Shown piece by piece: positions 36,457 to 45,929 of a stretch of DNA of 54,799 nucleotides (its first letter is position 1; each line of letters begins with the position of its first letter). The notes under the pieces are model-generated. The model was not told the DNA's origin. It did not search any database and saw only the letters and a program-made list of their open reading frames with translations. The DNA comes from Pseudomonadota bacterium. GTDB lineage: Bacteria; Pseudomonadota; Gammaproteobacteria; Burkholderiales; Burkholderiaceae_C. The DNA is taken from the NCBI GenBank assembly GCA_021799355.1, contig JAJZAQ010000015.1:1-54799 (forward strand), written 5' to 3'. Position numbers and translations under genes: made by a program.

Positions 36457-37232
36457 ATCTGCTCGACGCGGGGTATGCGGCTGCCGGCGCGGCCACCGGC
36501 CTGCTCGTCGGCCTGACCGGGGTGGGCGGCGGCGCGCTGATGACGCCGATCCTGCTGTTTCTCGGCGTGCCCGCGGCGGTGGCCGTGGCCACCGACCTGT
36601 GGTTTGCCGCGCTGACCAAGCTCGCCGCCATCGCCAGCCACCGGCGGCACACGACGATCGACTGGCCGGTGGTGCGGCGGCTGTGGCTGGGCAGCGTGCC
36701 CGTGGCGCTGGCCGTGGCGTTGCTGGCGAGCCTGGGCGCGCGCATCGGCAAGGTGGCGTGGCTGTCGCAGGCGGTGGGGGTGATGGTGTGCGTGGCCGCG
36801 CTCGGCCTGCTGTTCGGCCCGATGGTTTTGCGGCGGCTGCAGGCCACGGCAGCGGACGCCGCCCCGCCCCGTGCGCAAGCGGCGCTGACGGTGGCTGCCG
36901 GCGCGCTGATCGGCGCGGCGGTGGCGCTGACGTCGGTGGGCGCTGGCACGCTGGGCAGCGTGCTGTTGCTCGCGCTCTATCCCCGGCGGCTGAGCACGCA
37001 CCGCCTGGTGATGGCCGATCTGGTGCACGCCACCGGGCTGGCTGCCGTGGCAGGGCTGACTTACGCCGCCGGCAGTCTGGTGGACTGGCGCATGCTGGGC
37101 TGGCTGCTGGCCGGCTCGCTGCCCGCCGCCGTGCTCGGCAGCCACCTGGCCGGACGCCTGCCCGCGCGCAGGCTGCAACTGTCTCTGGCGGCGGTGTTGC
37201 TGCTCATCGGGGGTAAGTCGGCGGTGGGATGA
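36453..37232 (+). CDS. TauE/SafE (TSUP) family permease
   Basis: 259 residues, about eight hydrophobic segments. The duplicated TSUP motif is visible as [20 protein letters not shown] near the N-terminus and [20 protein letters not shown] in the middle. Family members export sulfite/sulfonates or move other sulfur anions across the inner membrane. GTG start overlaps the cysNC stop by 4 bases, so it is part of the sulfate-activation unit. Direction and substrate inferred only. Confidence 0.88.
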   Translation: MNLLDAGYAAAGAATGLLVGLTGVGGGALMTPILLFLGVPAAVAVATDLWFAALTKLAAIASHRRHTTIDWPVVRRLWLGSVPVALAVALLASLGARIGKVAWLSQAVGVMVCVAALGLLFGPMVLRRLQATAADAAPPRAQAALTVAAGALIGAAVALTSVGAGTLGSVLLLALYPRRLSTHRLVMADLVHATGLAAVAGLTYAAGSLVDWRMLGWLLAGSLPAAVLGSHLAGRLPARRLQLSLAAVLLLIGGKSAVG

Positions 37233-37291
37233 GCCGCATGGGCCGCGGCAGCACGTAACATGGCGGTTTGCTTCGTCCATCACCGCGTCTC

Positions 37292-38083
37292 ATGTCCGTC
37301 TTTGCAGTGGGTTTTGCCGATCTGGCAGGCAGTTTGCGCTCCTGGAGGCTGTGGACATTGCTGGGCTGGCTGGAAATCCGCCAGCGCTATGCGCGCTCGA
37401 AACTCGGGCCGTTCTGGCTGACGGTGAGCATGGGGGTGCTGGTCGGCGCGCTCGGCGTGGTGTACGGCACGCTGTTTGGCCAGAAACTCACCGATTATTT
37501 GCCGATGGTCGCCATCGGGCTGGTGACGTGGACGCTGTTTTCCAGCACGGTCAACGAAGGCAGCATGGCGTACATCAGCAGTTCGAGCTATATCCGCCAG
37601 GTGAGTACGCCGCGGCTGGTTTACGTGCTGCAGGTCGGCTGGCGCAATCTGGTGATTTTCGCCCACAACTTTGTCATCGTCGCCGTCGTGCTGGCGATTT
37701 TCGGCGTGAAAAGCTGGCTGACGCTGCCGCTGGTCATCCCCGGGGTTTTGCTGCTGCTCGCCAATGCATTGTGGATGGGGATGATTGCCGGCCTGCTGTC
37801 GGCTCGGTTCCGCGATTTTCCGCAAATCATCGCCGCGCTGCTGCAGGTGGCGTTTTACGTCACGCCGATTTTGTTCCACGGCGCGATGCTGTCGCAAGAA
37901 CACCGCTGGATCGTGACCTACAACCCGCTGGCGTACCTCATCGACGTGGTGCGGCAACCGCTGGTGGGCGTCGCACCCACTGCATCGACCTGGGTCATCA
38001 CCGTGTTGATGGCGCTGGGCGGCGGTTTGCTCGCGCTGTGGATGACCGGGCGGTACCACAAACGCATCCCTTACTGGGTTTGA
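37292..38083 (+). CDS. Polysaccharide ABC exporter permease (Wzm/KpsM-like)
   Basis: 263 residues, ABC-2 family with about six transmembrane helices. LLGWLEIRQRYARSKLGPFWL is the characteristic amphipathic N-terminal segment of Wzm, RelT and related lipid-linked glycan exporters, and WMGMIAGLLSARFRDFPQII is the conserved loop between helices. Start ATG 37292 chosen over an upstream frame start at 37268. Pairs with the ATPase 13 bases downstream. Confidence 0.9.
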   Translation: MSVFAVGFADLAGSLRSWRLWTLLGWLEIRQRYARSKLGPFWLTVSMGVLVGALGVVYGTLFGQKLTDYLPMVAIGLVTWTLFSSTVNEGSMAYISSSSYIRQVSTPRLVYVLQVGWRNLVIFAHNFVIVAVVLAIFGVKSWLTLPLVIPGVLLLLANALWMGMIAGLLSARFRDFPQIIAALLQVAFYVTPILFHGAMLSQEHRWIVTYNPLAYLIDVVRQPLVGVAPTASTWVITVLMALGGGLLALWMTGRYHKRIPYWV

Positions 38084-38096
38084 GACTGCACCGACC

Positions 38097-38852
38097 ATGA
38101 GCGCTTCGATCCGCCTGCACCAGGTGTGCCTGGATCTGCCGATTTTCGACGTCTCGGCGCAATCGCTGAAAAAGCGGGTGATGCGTCTGGGGCGGCGCAA
38201 CCGCATTGCCGAAGACAACACCGGCGTCATCGTCGTGCGCTCGCTCGACGACGTCAGCCTGGAGCTGCAGCCGGGCGACCGCCTCGGTCTGATCGGCCAC
38301 AACGGCGCGGGCAAGTCCAGCCTGCTGCGGGTACTGGCCGGCATTTACCCGCCCACGGCCGGGACGGTCGAAGTGCGTGGCCGCGCCGTTCCGCTGCTCG
38401 ACATCAACCTCGGCATGGACGACCAATCCACCGGGCGGCAGAACATCCGTCTGCGCGGCCTGCTGCTGGGCATGGGGGATGACGAGATCCGCGCCAAGAC
38501 CCAGGACATCGCCGATTTCACCGAGCTGGGCGACTATCTCGATCTGCCGCTGCGCACGTATTCGAGCGGCATGCGGCTGCGGCTGGCGTTTGCCATCGCC
38601 ACGGCGGTGGACGCCGACATCCTGCTGCTCGATGAAGTGATCGGCGTGGGCGACGCCAGCTTCCAGGACAAAGCCGCGCGCCGGCTGGAGCAGTTGCACG
38701 CCCGCGCCGAAATCGTCGTGCTGGCAATCCACGATCCCAAGGTCATCCGCAACAGCTGCAACAAGACACTGTGGCTCGACCGCGGCCGGGTGCGCGCGTT
38801 CGGCGACGTCGAGTCGGTGCTCGACGCCTACTCCCGGCACGTCGCCGCCTGA
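38097..38852 (+). CDS. Polysaccharide ABC exporter ATPase (Wzt/KpsT-like)
   Basis: 251 residues. Walker A GHNGAGKSS (about 68-76), signature YSSGMRLRLAFAIA (about 155) and Walker B DILLLDEVIGVGDASF. It has the exporter N-terminal LPIFDVSAQSLKKRVM segment. It ends shortly after the ATPase core and lacks the C-terminal carbohydrate-binding domain that selects terminally modified O-antigens in some Wzt proteins, so it should export without that check. No polymerase or initiating transferase follows. Confidence 0.9.
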   Translation: MSASIRLHQVCLDLPIFDVSAQSLKKRVMRLGRRNRIAEDNTGVIVVRSLDDVSLELQPGDRLGLIGHNGAGKSSLLRVLAGIYPPTAGTVEVRGRAVPLLDINLGMDDQSTGRQNIRLRGLLLGMGDDEIRAKTQDIADFTELGDYLDLPLRTYSSGMRLRLAFAIATAVDADILLLDEVIGVGDASFQDKAARRLEQLHARAEIVVLAIHDPKVIRNSCNKTLWLDRGRVRAFGDVESVLDAYSRHVAA

Positions 38853-38887
38853 TCCGCGCCCGCCCTCACCGGCTGCCGCCGGTCGCT

Positions 38888-39343
38888 TCACTGCACCGGC
38901 AACCGCACCACGCCGTCCTGTTCGAAAGGAATGCGCAGCAGCGTCTGGCCGATTTCTGCCGTGCCGGCGATGCGGTACGGCAGCCGGTCGTTCCCCGGCA
39001 GGGTCAGCAGCAGTTGCACCAGCGTCGGCCCGTTGACCGTCAGCCGCACCGGAACAGCCGCGCGCCCTCCTGCGGGGATGCTGACCGGCGTGGTGCTGCG
39101 GCCCTGGCCGATCATCGCCCCGCCGAGTTGCAGGCTGAAGTCGACGGCCTGCAACGGCAACGCCAATGGCCCGGTGTTGCGCACCTGCAGCGTCAGGTCG
39201 AGAACGGCGTCGTTTCCCTCGATCGTCACCGCGTCGATCGACTGCAGCAGCACCTGCGGCGGCCGCGCCTGCGCGAAGGCGGCCGCCGGCCACAGGGCGG
39301 CCAGACACAGTCGCAGCGCCCAGCGCCGCCGCGAGGCGTTCAT
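38888..39343 (-). CDS. LEA type 2 (WHy-domain) family protein
   Basis: 151 residues with a signal peptide ending near AAAFA. The mature beta-sandwich resembles LEA14/WHy proteins: LDLTLQVRNTGPLALPLQAV, then FSLQLGGAMIGQG and VPVRLTVNGP. Probably periplasmic or surface-associated. Not a lipoprotein (no Cys at the cleavage site). Six bases downstream of apt on the same strand. Function of the bacterial family is unclear. Confidence 0.75.
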   Translation of the reverse strand: MNASRRRWALRLCLAALWPAAAFAQARPPQVLLQSIDAVTIEGNDAVLDLTLQVRNTGPLALPLQAVDFSLQLGGAMIGQGRSTTPVSIPAGGRAAVPVRLTVNGPTLVQLLLTLPGNDRLPYRIAGTAEIGQTLLRIPFEQDGVVRLPVQ

Positions 39344-39349
39344 CGGCGG

Positions 39350-39895
39350 TCAATGCCCCGCAAAATCCACCAGCGTGAACAGCGGCAGCCCGCTGTCGCG
39401 CAGCAGTTTGGAGCCGCCGAGTTCGGGCAGGTCGACGATGGCAGCGCCCTCGACCACGGCGCCGCCGAGTTTTTCGATCAGCCGCTTGCCCGCCATCATG
39501 GTTCCGCCGGTGGCGATGAGGTCGTCGATCAGCAGCACCGTGTCGCCGGGGCCGACGGCGTCGGTGTGCATTTCCACCGTGGCGTTGCCGTATTCGAGCT
39601 CGTATTCCTCGGTGACGGTGGTGAAGGGCAGCTTGCCCTTTTTGCGGATGGGAACGAAACCGACACCGAGCTCGTAGGCGACCACGGCGCCCAGGATGAA
39701 GCCGCGGGCGTCGATGCCGGCGACGACGTCGGGCCGCAGATCCGGCGCCATGTAGCGGTGGACGAACTGGTCGATGAGCACGCGGAACACCCGTGGGTTT
39801 TGCAGCAGCGGGGTGATGTCGCGGAACTGCACCCCCGGCTGCGGCCAGTCAGGCACGGTGCGGATGTGCTGGCGCAGGTAGTCGATGACATTCAT
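39350..39895 (-). CDS. apt: Adenine phosphoribosyltransferase
   Basis: 181 residues; salvages adenine to AMP using PRPP. The N-terminal hood [36 protein letters not shown] and the PRPP loop [14 protein letters not shown] are all canonical. Overlaps the upstream membrane-protein gene by 4 bases (ATGA). Confidence 0.97.
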   Translation of the reverse strand: MNVIDYLRQHIRTVPDWPQPGVQFRDITPLLQNPRVFRVLIDQFVHRYMAPDLRPDVVAGIDARGFILGAVVAYELGVGFVPIRKKGKLPFTTVTEEYELEYGNATVEMHTDAVGPGDTVLLIDDLIATGGTMMAGKRLIEKLGGAVVEGAAIVDLPELGGSKLLRDSGLPLFTLVDFAGH

Positions 39896-40725
39896 GGTGC
39901 GGTCTGTGCAAGCGTCGGCTCGGCGCCGAAAACCTCATGGTACGAGGCGGCTGACGCGCCCGACAGCACGGGAAACAGCACCAGCAGCCCCAGCCCCATC
40001 GGCAGCATCGCCAGCAGCGAAACCGGCAGCAGCAGCACGGTGAACACGGTGATCGGCGCGAGGTTGGCAAACCCGGCGCGCACCGACAGCCGTACCGCCT
40101 CCCACGGCCGCAACCCGCCCAGCGCCACAAGGGTATTGACGAACCAGAACGCCACGCTCAGCAGGTAAAGCACGAGCAGCAGCAGGAGCAGCAGGGTCAA
40201 CATCGACCCGGCCATCGCGCCCATGCCCGCGGCCATGCCCATGCCCGGCCCCATGCCGTGGGTGAACGCCGTCAGGCTGCCCAGGCCGACGCCCAGCAGT
40301 GCGGCCAGCACCACGACCACGACCGCGCCGGTGACGCCGCCGAGCACCAGCACCAGCAGCGACACCGTCAGCAGCGCGCCGATGCGCGCGCGCCAGACCT
40401 GCGCCGAGGCGGCGAGCGTGCCCTCGTCCTGTGGCTCGACCGGCATGCCCGGCGGGGTGATGGCCTGCGCCCGCGCCGCCCGTTTGCGCAGCGACGCGGC
40501 AAAAATCACCCCCAGCGCCAGCAGCGGCAGGCTCATCCACTGCGACAGCAGCCCGCCCAGCGGCAGCCGCCCGAGCAGCCACAGCACGACGAGAAACGCC
40601 AGCGCCAACCCCATCCACGGCAGCGGCGACTGCGTGAAACTGCGCCAGCCCTGCGCCCACCAGCGCAGCGCGGAAGCCGCCGGAACGCGGCGGAAGGTGA
40701 TGACGGCAGCGGAATGCGACGACAT
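39892..40725 (-). CDS. BPSS1780-type integral membrane protein
   Basis: About 277 residues with five to six hydrophobic helices, a Met/Gly-rich loop ([20 protein letters not shown]) that could bind metal but is unproven, and [20 protein letters not shown], which resembles the conserved segment of the BPSS1780 family found widely in Burkholderiales. Function unknown. Start ATG 40725 chosen over an upstream frame start. Co-oriented with and coupled to apt. Confidence 0.75.
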   Translation of the reverse strand: MSSHSAAVITFRRVPAASALRWWAQGWRSFTQSPLPWMGLALAFLVVLWLLGRLPLGGLLSQWMSLPLLALGVIFAASLRKRAARAQAITPPGMPVEPQDEGTLAASAQVWRARIGALLTVSLLVLVLGGVTGAVVVVVLAALLGVGLGSLTAFTHGMGPGMGMAAGMGAMAGSMLTLLLLLLLVLYLLSVAFWFVNTLVALGGLRPWEAVRLSVRAGFANLAPITVFTVLLLPVSLLAMLPMGLGLLVLFPVLSGASAASYHEVFGAEPTLAQTAP

Positions 40726-40824
40726 AGGGCGGGTTTTCACTCCAACATGCAAGCCATGATCGGCACGGAACAACGTGCGTCGAAACCTCCATCGACAGCC
40801 CAGCCGGTGGGCATTGCACCAGCC

Positions 40825-41622
40825 TCACCCGCCCCCCGGCTGCAGCACCGTCGCCCCCGGCTGGCGCAGCAGTTGCGCCCATTCTTCGAGCTCGCGCGGC
40901 TCGCCAAACAGATAACCCTGCATGCTGCTCAGGCCCAGGCTGTGCAGCGCGGCGGCGCATTCGCGCGTTTCCACGCCTTCGGCGACGACGTGGATCGACA
41001 GGCGGCGCGAAAACTCCACCAGCGCGCGCACGATTTCGGCGTTGCGCAGGTCTTTGGTGATGTCGGCGGTGAAGCTGGCGGGGATTTTGATGTCGGTCGG
41101 ATCGAGGATTTTGAGGTACTCGAACGAGGCGTACCCCTCGCCGAAGTCGTCCATCGCCACGCGCACCCCGGCGCGGCGCAGCGACTGCACATTGCGTCCG
41201 ACGCTGGGGAAAGCCGGAATGGCGCGGCGTTCGGTGACTTCGACCATCAGCCGCTCGGGCGCCCAGGAGTAGCGCTGGATGGTGGTGTTGATGTGCTCGA
41301 TCAGCGCCGGGTCGCCGATCTGGTCGGCCTCGATGTTCACCGAGACGTAGCCGTTCCACCCCGTCCAGTTCGACAGCACGCGGGCTTCGGACACCGCCTC
41401 TTCCATCACCCAGAAAAACAGCTCGCTGGTTTGCGCCGGGGTGAGCTGCGGCAGAAACATCAGCGGCGAGTGGCGCTTGGGCGCGTCGTCGGCGCGCCAG
41501 CGAAACAGCACTTCCAGGCCGATGACCTGCCCCGACGGAAAGCTCACCTGCGGCTGGTAGACCAGCGCGGGCGATCCGGCCCCCGCATGCGCGGCAATTT
41601 CAGAAAAGACGTCGCGTTCCAC
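40825..41622 (-). CDS. EAL-domain cyclic-di-GMP phosphodiesterase
   Basis: 265 residues, EAL domain only. All residues usually required for catalysis appear: Glu in GLEVLFRW, Asn in YVSVNIEAD, Glu in MVEVTER, the Asp pair in MDDFGEGYAS, Lys in DIKIPASF, Glu in VAEGVETRE and Gln in SMQGYLFGEP. Thus active hydrolysis of c-di-GMP is plausible. There is no sensor, GGDEF or membrane part, so regulation must come from a partner or expression. Confidence 0.9.
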   Translation of the reverse strand: MERDVFSEIAAHAGAGSPALVYQPQVSFPSGQVIGLEVLFRWRADDAPKRHSPLMFLPQLTPAQTSELFFWVMEEAVSEARVLSNWTGWNGYVSVNIEADQIGDPALIEHINTTIQRYSWAPERLMVEVTERRAIPAFPSVGRNVQSLRRAGVRVAMDDFGEGYASFEYLKILDPTDIKIPASFTADITKDLRNAEIVRALVEFSRRLSIHVVAEGVETRECAAALHSLGLSSMQGYLFGEPRELEEWAQLLRQPGATVLQPGGG

Positions 41623-41773
41623 GATGGCTGTGCCGCTGCAGGGTTGGGAAGAATCTCTCGGGTTTGAACGTTTCCATCAGGTTAGCATGGGTTCTGCAAC
41701 CTTCAAATGCGAATCGGCGCGCAGCGCGTTGTTGCGCCACTGTCGGGCCGATTCGTCTGCGCCAGGCAACACC

Positions 41774-43639
41774 ATGACCCGACCGACCGCCCCTGCTCCC
41801 GACGCCGCACCGCCGTGTTCTGCCCGCACGCACCGCGGCAGCACCGCCGACGGCCCGCACTACCGCGTGCGCTGCGCCGATGCGCAGGCGCACCACTTCG
41901 CCGTCGAGCTGCGGCTGGCCAACCCCGCGCCGGCCGGGCAGGAGTTCTGGCTGCCGGTGTGGATCCCCGGCAGCTATCTGGTGCGCGAGTTCTCCCGCCA
42001 TGTGCTGCGGGTGCAGGCGTGGTGCGACGACAAGGCGGTGGCGATCGACAAGACCGGCAAAAACCGCTGGCGCGCCGCGCCCTGCCGCGGGGCGCTGACG
42101 CTGCGCTACACCGTCTATGCGTTCGACCTGTCGGTGCGCACCGCCTACCTCGATGACAGCCGCGGGTTTTTCAACCCCAGCAGTCTGCTGCTGGCGGCAA
42201 GCGGCCACGAGCATGCGCCGCACACCGTGCAGTTGCTGCCGCCGGCGTTCGCGCCGCACTGGAGCGTGGCCACCACCCTGCCCGCGCTGGACGTGGACGC
42301 AGCCGGCTTTGGCACGCGGCAGGCGGCAAACTACGACGCGCTCATCGACCACCCGGTGGAAATGGGCGATTTGCTGCGGCTGACCTTCCGCGCCGGCGGC
42401 GCCGCGCACACCGTGGCCATCGCCTGCGGCCAGACCTTGCGCGGCGCGGTGGACGGCGCGCGGCTGGTGCGCGACCTCAGGCGGGTCTGCAACGCGCACA
42501 TCGCCCTGTTCGAGCCGCAGCGCCGGCGTGCGCCGTTCGCACAGTACCTGTTTCTGGTAGCGCCGACGGCCGACGGCTACGGCGGCCTGGAGCACGCCGA
42601 CAGCACGGCGCTGATGTGTTCGCGCCGCAGCCTGCCGCATCCGCGCAGCAAAGAGGCGGACAGCGACTACCGCGAGTTTCTCGGCCTGTGCAGCCACGAA
42701 TACTTCCACGCCTGGAACGTCAAGCGCATCAGGCCGCAGGCGTTCACCCCCTACGACCTGCAGCGCGAAAACCCCACCACCCTGCTCTGGCTGTTCGAGG
42801 GCTTTACCGCGTACTACGACGACCTGATGCTGCGCCGCGCCGGGCTGCTGAGCGTGCAGCACTATCTCGACGGCGTGGCGCGCACCCTGAGCGCCGTGCT
42901 GCGCACAGCCGGGCGCGAGGTGCAAAGCGTGGCCGACGCCAGTTTCGACGCCTGGATCAAGTTCTACCGCCCCGACGAAAACACCGCCAACGCTACCGTG
43001 AGCTACTACCAGCTCGGCGCCCTGCTGGCACTGTCGATCGACCTGCGGCTGCGGCAGCACGGCGCGGCCAGCCTGGACGACGTCATGCGGCTGCTGTGGA
43101 CGCGTTACGGCCGCGACGACGCCCCGCTGCGCGCGCAGGGCGTGGGCGAAGATGCGCTGCCGGCGCTGCTGCGCGAGGTCGGCGGCCTGGACTGGCGCGG
43201 CTACTTCCGCCGTCACGTCCACGGCTGCGAGCTGCCGCCGCTGCAAGCCCAGCTTCGCGCCTTCGGCATCACCTGGCAGACCGAGGCCGACCCTGCCCTG
43301 GACGCGCTCGGGCTTGCCGTGCAGGAGCAGCCCGGCGGCTGGCTGAGCGTGCAGCGGGTGCGCCACGGCGGCTGGGCCGAGCGCGCCGGGCTGGCCGCCA
43401 GCGACGTGATCGTCGCGCTCAACGGCGAGCGCGCGCACAAGGCCGTGATCGAACGCGCACACGGGCGGGCACGCCGCGGCGACGTATGGCAACTCACCAG
43501 CCTGCGGCAGGACCGGCTGCGGCAGACCGACACGCCGTGGTTCGCGCTGCCACCGGCGCGGGTGCAGCTGCGCCCCGCCGACAGACCCACGGCAGCGCAG
43601 CGCAAACGCCGGCGCGACTGGCTGGGCGGGGAGCCATGA
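41774..43639 (+). CDS. M61 family metallopeptidase with PDZ domain
   Basis: 621 residues. An N-terminal beta domain with [20 protein letters not shown] precedes the gluzincin catalytic site [12 protein letters not shown] (about 308), with the third zinc ligand Glu in [15 protein letters not shown]-terminal PDZ domain follows ([20 protein letters not shown]). Family members are glycyl aminopeptidases. No signal peptide. Start ATG 41774; the upstream frame to 41624 is not conserved-looking. Confidence 0.92.
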   Translation: MTRPTAPAPDAAPPCSARTHRGSTADGPHYRVRCADAQAHHFAVELRLANPAPAGQEFWLPVWIPGSYLVREFSRHVLRVQAWCDDKAVAIDKTGKNRWRAAPCRGALTLRYTVYAFDLSVRTAYLDDSRGFFNPSSLLLAASGHEHAPHTVQLLPPAFAPHWSVATTLPALDVDAAGFGTRQAANYDALIDHPVEMGDLLRLTFRAGGAAHTVAIACGQTLRGAVDGARLVRDLRRVCNAHIALFEPQRRRAPFAQYLFLVAPTADGYGGLEHADSTALMCSRRSLPHPRSKEADSDYREFLGLCSHEYFHAWNVKRIRPQAFTPYDLQRENPTTLLWLFEGFTAYYDDLMLRRAGLLSVQHYLDGVARTLSAVLRTAGREVQSVADASFDAWIKFYRPDENTANATVSYYQLGALLALSIDLRLRQHGAASLDDVMRLLWTRYGRDDAPLRAQGVGEDALPALLREVGGLDWRGYFRRHVHGCELPPLQAQLRAFGITWQTEADPALDALGLAVQEQPGGWLSVQRVRHGGWAERAGLAASDVIVALNGERAHKAVIERAHGRARRGDVWQLTSLRQDRLRQTDTPWFALPPARVQLRPADRPTAAQRKRRRDWLGGEP

Positions 43640-43689
43640 CGCGCGGCAGCGAGTTACCCTGCGAATTTCACGACAACCCGGAGACACCG

Positions 43690-44478
43690 ATGGATTCCAC
43701 CCCCACAGACTCGCCCGTTCTCACCGAAACCCGCGGCCCGGTGGGCATCATCACCCTCAACCGGCCCAGGCAGCTCAATGCGCTGAACGATGCGCTGATG
43801 GACGCGCTGGCCGCCGCGCTCAAGGCCTTCGACGCCGATGCGCAGATCGGCTGCATCGTGCTCACTGGCAGCGACAAGGCGTTCGCCGCCGGCGCCGACA
43901 TCGCCGCGATGGCGAAAAAAACCTTTCCCGACACGTTCACCGAAGACTTCATCACGCGCAACTGGGAGGCGGTGACGACCACGCGCAAACCGGTGATCGC
44001 CGCCGTGCGCGGCTACTGCCTGGGCGGCGGCTGCGAGCTGGCGATGATGTGCGACACCATCGTCGCCGCCGACAACGCGCAGTTCGGCCAGCCGGAAATC
44101 AAAATCGGCATCATCCCCGGCGCCGGTGGCACACAGCGGCTGACCCGCGCCATCGGCAAAGCCAAGGCCATGGATCTGGTGCTCACCGGGCGGATGATGG
44201 ACGCGCACGAGGCCGAACGCTGCGGCCTGGTGGCGCGGGTGGTGCCGCTGGAGCGCGCTCTCGACGAAGCCGTGGCCATGGCGCAGACGGTCTGCGGCTA
44301 TTCGCGGCCATCGGTGCTGCTGGCCAAGGAAAGCGTCAACCGTGCGTTTGAAACCCCGCTGGCCGAGGGCCTGCGCTTCGAGCGCCGGGTGTTCCAGGCG
44401 CTGTTTGCCACCGCCGACCAGAAAGAAGGCATGGCGGCGTTTCTGGAAAAACGCCAACCACTTTTCAGCCAGCGCTGA
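43690..44478 (+). CDS. Enoyl-CoA hydratase
   Basis: 262-residue crotonase. Oxyanion-hole segments are [12 protein letters not shown] and [16 protein letters not shown]. The two catalytic glutamates are present (CELAMM and FGQPEIKIG), so it should act as a true hydratase in beta-oxidation or aromatic/phenylacetate degradation. No pathway partners adjacent. The tRNA-Met promoter probably lies across its 3' end. Confidence 0.93.
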   Translation: MDSTPTDSPVLTETRGPVGIITLNRPRQLNALNDALMDALAAALKAFDADAQIGCIVLTGSDKAFAAGADIAAMAKKTFPDTFTEDFITRNWEAVTTTRKPVIAAVRGYCLGGGCELAMMCDTIVAADNAQFGQPEIKIGIIPGAGGTQRLTRAIGKAKAMDLVLTGRMMDAHEAERCGLVARVVPLERALDEAVAMAQTVCGYSRPSVLLAKESVNRAFETPLAEGLRFERRVFQALFATADQKEGMAAFLEKRQPLFSQR

Positions 44479-44483
44479 TGCGC

Positions 44484-44489
44484 TATACT
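44484..44489 (+). promoter_or_regulatory. Putative -10 box of tRNA-Met
   Basis: TATACT lies 20 bases before the tRNA 5' end. The best -35 candidate is the weak TTTTCA at 44462-44467, inside the hydratase coding end. Spacing is compatible with sigma-70. Confidence 0.45.
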
Positions 44490-44508
44490 GCGAAGCTTCT
44501 TTGCCCGA

Positions 44509-44585
<77 letters not shown>

Positions 44586-44621
44586 GTCATTGGGCCGCAC
44601 TTTTCCGCTTCCACTCCGAAG

Positions 44622-44657
44622 CCCCCTAAGAAATCAACAGCTTAGGGGGTTTTGTTT
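44622..44657 (+). terminator. Rho-independent terminator of tRNA-Met
   Basis: A perfect 9-bp stem CCCCCTAAG (44622-44630) with CTTAGGGGG (44641-44649) is followed by TTTTGTTTT. It also forms the last codons of the convergent antitoxin reading frame. Confidence 0.9.
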
Positions 44658-45155
44658 TCCGCTGCGGTGCGCCGCTCTCGGGGTGTTCCGGCTGCAGCCG
44701 GGGGTGTGTTCGTGGAGTAGTTTTGCGCTACCCCCGGGTTGCGTCGCGCGTCGATCCGGCGTCCAAAGGTTGGCATCGTCGTTGATGCGTGCTGCGCCCT
44801 GCGCAATCAGCACGTCGGCGGGGATGCCCAGGCTCTTATGCAATCGGCGGATGATGGCCAGCGTCAGCGGGCGCTTGCGGCTCAGGACTTCGTAGACGCG
44901 GTTGCTTTTGCCAATGATCGGCTCCAGGTCTTTGACGGACAGACCGCTCTGCTCCATGCGGAATTTGATGGCCTCTACCGGATCGGGCGGAGTGATGCAC
45001 ATATGCTTGCCTTCGTAGGCTTGCACCAGCGTGACCAGGATGTCCAGGCGCTCCCCCTCCGGCGTGCCCGGATCAGGGTCGGATTCCATCAAGGCAGAAA
45101 TCTCTTTGAGCGTGTCCTTATAGTCTGCTTCGGTGCGGATGGGGCGGATGTCCAT
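44634..45155 (-). CDS. HigA-type antitoxin with aberrant C-terminal extension
   Basis: 173 residues. Residues 1-117 are a typical HigA: MDIRPIRTEADYKDTLKEI, then the XRE helix-turn-helix DPVEAIKFRMEQSGLSVKDL / IGKSNRVYEVLSRKRPLTLA and RRLHKSLGIPADVLI. Family members usually end within ~15 residues of that point. Here the frame runs ~55 further residues of unrelated sequence into the tRNA-Met terminator, so the native 3' end has been lost by recombination. It may still fold and repress. Confidence 0.8.
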   Translation of the reverse strand: MDIRPIRTEADYKDTLKEISALMESDPDPGTPEGERLDILVTLVQAYEGKHMCITPPDPVEAIKFRMEQSGLSVKDLEPIIGKSNRVYEVLSRKRPLTLAIIRRLHKSLGIPADVLIAQGAARINDDANLWTPDRRATQPGGSAKLLHEHTPGCSRNTPRAAHRSGKQNPLSC

Positions 45156-45173
45156 GTTTTCCTCCGTGGCCGG

Positions 45174-45401
45174 TCAGGCCGCATCGATGGTTTCGGCGTC
45201 CACTGCGTCGTACTCCTTGTGGGTACCGACGAACTTCACGTAGACGATCTGCAACTTGTAGGCAACGGCCACGATCAGCCGGTCGTCATTGTCTCTGCCG
45301 TCGAAGGCATCGCGGCGGTTTTCCGGCACGCTGGCGCCGCGGTCCTGCACCTCGATGTCAGCGGATTGAGGCCGGGATTTCCCCGTCGGGCTGGCAGGCA
45401 A
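45174..45401 (-). pseudogene. HigB-type toxin remnant, N-terminus missing
   Basis: The last ~40 residues (DDRLIVAVAYKLQIVYVKF, then VGTHKEYDAVDAETI) match the C-terminal half of HigB mRNA interferases. The part before, VPENRRDAFDGRDN, is a degraded version of the expected strand, and the N-terminal ~45 residues are replaced by unrelated sequence with no continuation in other frames. It sits 18 bases upstream of higA, the native higBA order. Toxin activity is very unlikely. Confidence 0.7.
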
Positions 45402-45499
45402 TTGGTAAACTGCGAAATTTGCCCCGCCGTTTTCCGCGATGTCCCGTGGCGCAGTGGCTGGGCCTTGGTGTTGCGCCGCCCGCCCTAGAGGAGGCTGTG

Positions 45500-45913
45500 A
45501 TGCGTCGTCCGTTGTCGTCGTTTGGTGCCGTGCTGCGCAAACTCGGCGGTGCCGGGTTCGGCGTGTTGTGTCTGGCCGTGCCGGCGCTGGCGCAAACGGT
45601 TTATCCGGCAGGAAGTTTGCAGGGTCAGGCGGAGTTCGGCGCGTTTCCGCAGGTGAGCATCAACTGTACCCGCTACACGCTGGGGCCAGGGGTGCGGGTG
45701 CTCGACGCACAGCACCGCATCGTCCCGGTGCAGCAACTCTCCGGGGTGAGCAGCCGGGTGGTGTTCCAGGTCGACGCGATGGGCAATGTGTTTCGCGTCT
45801 GGCTGATCCGTCCGCAGGAGGCCGCGCAGCTGCAGGTGCCTCAGGCGCCGGGGCAGTGCGGGCTGTTTTTCAGTGGCGAGCCTGCCTCGGGGGCCGCCGA
45901 CCAAGGGCCGTAA
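45500..45913 (+). CDS. Hypothetical secreted protein upstream of miaB
   Basis: 137 residues from ATG 45500, preceded by the strong ribosome site GAGGAGG. Signal peptide to about AVPALAQ. The mature part contains two cysteines (INCTRY and GQCGLFF), [14 protein letters not shown] and [13 protein letters not shown] do not recognise the family. A longer frame from 45419 is unlikely. Ends 16 bases before miaB. Confidence 0.65.
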   Translation: MRRPLSSFGAVLRKLGGAGFGVLCLAVPALAQTVYPAGSLQGQAEFGAFPQVSINCTRYTLGPGVRVLDAQHRIVPVQQLSGVSSRVVFQVDAMGNVFRVWLIRPQEAAQLQVPQAPGQCGLFFSGEPASGAADQGP

Positions 45914-45929
45914 AGGGGCCCGAAGCGCG

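Noticed and set aside
40195-40270. Met/Gly-rich loop of the BPSS1780-type protein as a copper-binding site
   Set aside because: Composition alone; no His/Cys pattern or neighbouring metal genes to support it.
45358-45540. Minus-strand 60-residue frame considered as the missing N-terminus of HigB
   Set aside because: Its sequence does not resemble HigB and does not join the remnant in frame; the toxin is simply truncated.
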